From Chitinophagaceae bacterium (GTDB lineage Bacteria > Bacteroidota > Bacteroidia > Chitinophagales > Chitinophagaceae), in contig JAGOUF010000044.1 of NCBI GenBank assembly GCA_018061385.1, forward strand, positions 1 to 9,781: 9,781 nt of DNA, read 5' to 3'. Numbering within the stretch: position 1 is the stretch's first letter; each line of letters opens with the position of its first letter. The notes below the pieces were generated by a model that saw only the letters and a list, made by a program, of their open reading frames with translations, searched no databases and was not told the DNA's origin. The position numbers and the translations under genes are program-made. Positions 6,177 to 9,781 of this stretch are shown piece after piece.

Positions 6177-7943
6177 ATGCGAAAATTATTTATTGTAATT
6201 ATTTTTTTCATGATTCCATCCATTGCTCGGCTACAAGTAAATAACGAAACACTAAAATCTAAAATTGCACAAACAATTATTTTGTACAATAAAGATGCAA
6301 TGTATCAGCAGTTAGATTCACTAAATAAATTACAGGGATTATCGCCAGAAAATAGTGCATGTATTAAATTCCATTTAGCAAAAGAAGAGTTAAGGCTTAA
6401 AAAATATTCAAACTGTTTAACTACTTGTTATGCTGGGATTTCAGTTTCAAAAAAAAATGGATTAGATAGTTTTCATATTGCTTTTTACAGATTATTAGGT
6501 AACGAAAGTTATTATACACGTAAACTTCCTCAAGCAATTACCCTTTTCAAGAAAGGCTTAGCTATGGCAGAAGCAAAAAACATCATAGAGCTTCAGGCTA
6601 GCATTTGTCAAAGTATTGGTGGAGTTTCACTAGATATTTTTTTAATAGACTCTACACAAAAACAACAATTAGATACATCGAGTAAATACTTAAATCTAGC
6701 GGTTCAAAAAAGTTCAGCTTGTGGTGAGAATTGCAAATTTACACGTTTGATGTCACTCAGGCTATTAGCCTCTTTTTATGATACTAAAAAAGATTATCCA
6801 AAAGCAAAAAAAATCTTTGATACAGTAGAATTGGAAGCAGCTGCATTTAAAGATACAATGTTATTAGCCACAGCATTTGTAGCTTATGCAAATATGCTTT
6901 TTAAAATAGGAGATATAAAAACTGGAACTCAAAAAACTGAAATAGCACTTGAATTAATGCGAAAGTTTAAGAATAGAAGTGATGCAACCTATGTTTTAAT
7001 TTTAGGTTATTTGGCTAAAAGAAGAGAGGATGTTGGAAGACACAAAGAAGCATCTGCACTAAAATCTGAAATTATTGGCTTACAGGAAAACATGTACAAA
7101 TCTGAAAATCAAATGCAAATAAATGAACTTGAAACACAATTCAAAGTGAAGGAAATAGAGCAGGAAAAAAATATAGCCACAGCAAATGCATTGGCAGAAG
7201 TTCAAAAAAAGAAAGCACTTTTATTTATACTATTGGCAGTTAGTTTATTGGCAGTTTTAATAATTACATTGGTATATTTCTTTAATAAAAAGAAACAAGC
7301 AGATGCAAAAATTGAATCACAAAAATTAATTGTATCTAGTATTTTAGAAACAGAGGAAAAAGAAAGAAGCCGAATAGCTAAAGATTTACATGATGGTATT
7401 GTGCAAGACTTAACTGCAATAAAATTAGATATCAAATCTATGGTTCAACAAGCTCCAGAAAATATACAAATACAATTGAATAGAGTATTAGATAATGTAG
7501 ATGTTACTTCAAAAGAAGTACGGGAAATTTCTTATCAAATGATGCCTGTAACTTTAAGAGAGTTGGGTTTATTAAAAGCTATTCAAGAATTATTGAACCG
7601 AAGTTTGAATAAAAATAATATTCAATTTGATTTGAACTCATTTGGCATAGAAGAACGATTATCTGAAAAAATTGAAACTACGATTTATCGTATTTGTCAA
7701 GAACTCATTAATAATACCATTAAGCATAGCCAAGCAAGCAGTGTTTCTTTAATGTTACAAGTCAGAAATAATATTTTGCAATTAACGTATGAAGATGATG
7801 GTGTAGGTTTTAATTCAACCACAGTAAAAAAAGGCATTGGCTTAAGTAGCCTCAATAGCCGAATTGAAATGGTAAAAGGCTCACTTGAGTTTGATGCAAC
7901 TGCTACTACAGGTACTACTGCTTATATTCGAATTCCTTTATAA
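6177..7943 (+). CDS. TPR-containing sensor histidine kinase (HisKA_3/HATPase_c, NarX-like catalytic core)
   Basis: This 588-residue protein has a signal peptide or N-terminal anchor (MRKLFIVIIFFMIPSIA) and a periplasmic helical region (about 25-310) of degenerate TPR-like repeats. A coiled coil follows (about 312-345, rich in E, Q and K), then one membrane span (A347-F369). The cytoplasmic core has the HisKA_3 box E-R-S-R-I-A-K-D-L-H405-D-G-I-V-Q-D-L, where H405 is the phosphorylated histidine. The N-box is Q-E-L-I-N512-N513-T-I-K-H, the G1 box D540-D-G-V-G-F and the G2 box G553-I-G-L. These ATP-binding motifs are complete, so it should be active. The architecture (TPR sensor, one span, HisKA_3) is widespread in Bacteroidota, and the signal is usually unknown. 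It is translated just after its likely partner, the NarL-type regulator. A terminator-like hairpin follows the stop. Confidence 0.93.
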   Translation: MRKLFIVIIFFMIPSIARLQVNNETLKSKIAQTIILYNKDAMYQQLDSLNKLQGLSPENSACIKFHLAKEELRLKKYSNCLTTCYAGISVSKKNGLDSFHIAFYRLLGNESYYTRKLPQAITLFKKGLAMAEAKNIIELQASICQSIGGVSLDIFLIDSTQKQQLDTSSKYLNLAVQKSSACGENCKFTRLMSLRLLASFYDTKKDYPKAKKIFDTVELEAAAFKDTMLLATAFVAYANMLFKIGDIKTGTQKTEIALELMRKFKNRSDATYVLILGYLAKRREDVGRHKEASALKSEIIGLQENMYKSENQMQINELETQFKVKEIEQEKNIATANALAEVQKKKALLFILLAVSLLAVLIITLVYFFNKKKQADAKIESQKLIVSSILETEEKERSRIAKDLHDGIVQDLTAIKLDIKSMVQQAPENIQIQLNRVLDNVDVTSKEVREISYQMMPVTLRELGLLKAIQELLNRSLNKNNIQFDLNSFGIEERLSEKIETTIYRICQELINNTIKHSQASSVSLMLQVRNNILQLTYEDDGVGFNSTTVKKGIGLSSLNSRIEMVKGSLEFDATATTGTTAYIRIPL

Positions 7944-7994
7944 AATACCAAGATTTACGTACTAAATTTCAGTAATTGTACGTAGTATTTTTTT
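7941..7994 (+). terminator. Rho-independent terminator of the two-component operon
   Basis: TACGTAC (7956-7962) pairs perfectly with GTACGTA (7978-7984) around a 15-nt loop. A T-rich tract with seven consecutive Ts (7988-7994) starts three bases after the stem. An outer AAAATAC (7942-7948) can also pair with GTATTTT (7985-7991), extending the stem across a 7-nt bulge on the 5' side. It lies directly after the histidine kinase stop and before the next gene, where a terminator is expected. Confidence 0.7.
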
Positions 7995-8009
7995 ATCTAA
8001 ATCATTCAA

Positions 8010-8027
8010 ATTTGTTGACTAACAAAT
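8010..8027. promoter_or_regulatory. Perfect 7-bp inverted repeat just before the start of the secreted protein gene
   Basis: ATTTGTT (8010-8016) and AACAAAT (8021-8027) are exact reverse complements around a 4-nt loop (GACT). The repeat ends 11 bp before the preferred ATG (8039) and 5 bp before the upstream in-frame ATG (8033). It could be an operator or a 5'-UTR hairpin affecting translation initiation. The stem is AT-rich and so not strong. Confidence 0.35.
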
Positions 8028-8038
8028 AATGAATGATT

Positions 8039-9664
8039 ATGAAAAAAGTATTGTTTCTGCTTCTTACAACATCTTTTGTAAATTGTATAAATGCACAAGT
8101 AGAAGTAACCACAAAAAGTTTAGAACTAGAGCCTTTAAACAAACATAAAGTTTGGAGAATTATAGAAGCTGGAAGAGGCCAAAACAATGAAATTTATTTG
8201 AAGTTTGCCAAACCAGGTTGCGATATGAGCAAAAGCAGTTGGACAGGCACTAGAACCTATAGAGGGCTAAGCTGGGAAATTGATAAACTCATTTTAAATC
8301 AAAATTTTGAATACCAAAAAACCGAGCCTGCAAAATACACCAGCTCAGAAGAAGCGGTTTTAAGCAATGAAAATGTTTTTGGCAAATCATTTAGACCAAC
8401 CCCTTCAAAACCATTGTCTACTACCATGCCAACAAGAAGGTTAAGTAGCAAGTTTATGTTCACCAATATTGTAATTCCTGGTGCAACAATGGGTGGCTTT
8501 AAAGTTAAAACATCTTACATTACTTGTGGACCAGTTGGTACTACTTGTAGTGAAGTACCCTATATCATAGAGCAAAGTTCTGAAAGTCCAAAAGATGCAA
8601 AAGGCCAGCAATGGATTCCTACGTATAATAATCCAGAACCCAATGGAGGCAATATTTTGTTTGGAACTGCCGGGGTAAATCCAGACGAAACAAAAGGGCA
8701 TTATGTATTTAGAAAATACGATGACAATGGAAATGTAAAACTAGAGAAAGCTTTCACTTTCGATTATCAGTGTTTAATCAATGCAAAAGAAGTTGAAACT
8801 TCACCAGGCATGTTCGATTATATTTTTTTAGCCAATACCATCAACTACAAAAAATCTAAAGGAGCATTAGCGGCACCAAACCAATATGAATATTTTAGGG
8901 TAGATGGAAAGACTTTTGAAATTAAAGAACGCATAAAATTTGAAGGCGTTTACACGAAGTGGACATTAGATGAAGTGATTGAAGAAAATGGAGCTTTATA
9001 CTTAATGGGTGCATGTGGCAATAGTGCAACAGAATACATGGGTTTTTATGTTACACCAAAAGAAAAAGAAGGCTTTCAAATTGCCAAAATAAAAGATGGT
9101 AAAATGGAATATATAAAAGCTTTTACCAAAAAAGAAGCAGAAGCTGCAATAAAAGTACCAGATGGTATAAAAGGAAAAGTAGATGTTGGTTTCCAATTTA
9201 TGAACATGCACTTATATGTAAAAAATGGTAGAATTCTTTATGAAGGTCAATCGCTTATCAATGGTAAATTCAAAGGAATAGTAAACATGGTGATTGGTAC
9301 CGATGGCAACTTAGAAACCATTATTGCAAAACCATTTTACGATGGTGCAACTTATAGCAGCCATTTTAGTAAAGATGGAAATACACTCTATTGGATTTTA
9401 GGCGATGCAATGGAATACAACAAGTATGATAACGGCATGTTTTATGCAAAAAAAGCAAGAGAAGTTGTATCTGCAGTAGAAGTAATTAAATACGAAATGA
9501 ACACAAAAAATGCAGTGTATCAAAATTTAATGAACGATGATTGGGCACTACTTTATACAAATCCAATTTTATACGATAACGATCAAGAAATTGTATTAAA
9601 TGGAGTTAAGTTGAGTAAAAAAGCCAAAGAAAATGAATTGATTTTTGTAGTGTTAAAAAAATAA
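8039..9664 (+). CDS. Secreted protein of unknown function, about 541 residues
   Basis: I do not recognise this protein. The signal peptide is clear: MKKVLFLLL, then T-T-S-F-V-N-C-I-N-A-Q with probable cleavage after A19. Cys16 has no lipobox context, so it is unlikely to be a lipoprotein. I chose the ATG at 8039 because it gives a canonical MKK start; an in-frame ATG at 8033 would add only Met-Ile. The mature part is rich in short alternating strands and turn motifs (Y-D-D-N-G-N-V, F-R-V-D-G-K-T-F, V-I-G-T-D-G-N-L, F-S-K-D-G-N-T-L-Y-W). This is consistent with a beta-propeller-like or other all-beta fold. The repeats are not regular enough for me to name a family. No zinc, nucleotide or catalytic motif is evident and there is no type IX secretion C-terminal domain, so it is probably periplasmic or outer-membrane associated. 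It follows the two-component operon after a terminator and so has its own promoter. Confidence 0.85.
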   Translation: MKKVLFLLLTTSFVNCINAQVEVTTKSLELEPLNKHKVWRIIEAGRGQNNEIYLKFAKPGCDMSKSSWTGTRTYRGLSWEIDKLILNQNFEYQKTEPAKYTSSEEAVLSNENVFGKSFRPTPSKPLSTTMPTRRLSSKFMFTNIVIPGATMGGFKVKTSYITCGPVGTTCSEVPYIIEQSSESPKDAKGQQWIPTYNNPEPNGGNILFGTAGVNPDETKGHYVFRKYDDNGNVKLEKAFTFDYQCLINAKEVETSPGMFDYIFLANTINYKKSKGALAAPNQYEYFRVDGKTFEIKERIKFEGVYTKWTLDEVIEENGALYLMGACGNSATEYMGFYVTPKEKEGFQIAKIKDGKMEYIKAFTKKEAEAAIKVPDGIKGKVDVGFQFMNMHLYVKNGRILYEGQSLINGKFKGIVNMVIGTDGNLETIIAKPFYDGATYSSHFSKDGNTLYWILGDAMEYNKYDNGMFYAKKAREVVSAVEVIKYEMNTKNAVYQNLMNDDWALLYTNPILYDNDQEIVLNGVKLSKKAKENELIFVVLKK

Positions 9665-9712
9665 TTTATAAAGAAAATAATTGGCATTAGTATAAACATA
9701 AATTAAGAAAAT

Positions 9713-9781
9713 ATGAAAAATAACAACTATAGTATTGAAAAAAATGGTACACTAAAAGTTGCTCTTTTACTTGCGTTCATT
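9713..9781 (+). CDS. N-terminus of an unidentified gene, truncated by the window end
   Basis: An ATG at 9713 follows an A-rich stretch typical of start regions in this genome, and the frame is open to the window edge (23 codons: MKNNNYSIEKNGTLKVALLL, then A-F-I). The hydrophobic run after K15 looks like the start of a signal peptide or first membrane span, so an exported or membrane protein is likely. It starts 48 bp after the secreted protein gene on the same strand and could share its transcript. Too little is visible to name it. Confidence 0.5.
   Translation, partial: MKNNNYSIEKNGTLKVALLLAFI

Noticed and set aside
7202..7435. Open frame of 77 codons on the minus strand
   Set aside because: It is antisense to the membrane span and H-box region of the histidine kinase, so it is a shadow of a confident gene.
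8002..8187. Open frame of 61 codons on the minus strand
   Set aside because: It overlaps the signal-peptide region of the secreted protein on the opposite strand and has no supporting start context or motif.
8441..8701. Open frame of 86 codons on the minus strand
   Set aside because: It is antisense inside the secreted protein gene and its composition looks like a complement artefact.
9002..9211. Open frame of 69 codons on the minus strand
   Set aside because: It is Phe/Tyr-rich, as expected for the complement of Lys-rich coding sequence, and lies inside the secreted protein gene.

Overview
This window looks like chromosome from a Bacteroidota bacterium, most likely Chitinophagales/Sphingobacteriia-like. 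The evidence is its low GC (about one third by eye), A-rich start regions without Shine-Dalgarno sequences, secreted proteins ending their signal peptides in a QAQ/NAQ-like motif, and gene families typical of that phylum (DUF6702-like protein, HupE/UreJ of the short type, Bacteroidota-type M1 peptidase, TPR-containing histidine kinase). There is no sign of phage, insertion sequence with transposase, CRISPR, tRNA or rRNA.

Layout. Positions 1-389 (minus) hold the N-terminus of a secreted M1-family metallopeptidase. It is preceded 12 bp upstream, on the same strand, by a HupE/UreJ-family multi-spanning membrane protein (402-983), so the two form an operon. Divergent from them is a small DUF6702-like protein (1094-1582), and the shared promoter region carries a perfect 7-bp inverted repeat. 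The three genes are probably functionally connected. Next come the radical-SAM heme chaperone HemW (1610-2728, minus) and, divergent from it, an Omp85/BamA-TamA-like outer membrane protein with POTRA domains (2814-4595, plus). RuvC, the Holliday-junction resolvase, follows on the minus strand (4741-5304). The convergent gap between the Omp85 protein and ruvC is filled almost end to end by a palindromic, MITE-like repeat element of about 136 bp. Its ends are built from 9-bp iterations of ACACGGATN, and its core is a perfect 11-bp hairpin.

The right half starts with a two-component system: a NarL/LuxR-type response regulator (5531-6172) followed 4 bp later by its likely partner, a TPR/HisKA_3 sensor kinase (6177-7943). 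A hairpin-plus-T-tract terminator closes this operon. After it is a secreted protein of about 541 residues that I do not recognise (8039-9664), and then the first 23 codons of another gene that runs off the window (9713-9781).

Most of the window is ordinary housekeeping and envelope content. The parts most worth a second look are the repeat element at 4601-4736, the HupE / M1 peptidase / DUF6702 cluster, and the unknown secreted protein next to the two-component system. I found no clear sign of a wholly new multi-gene system.
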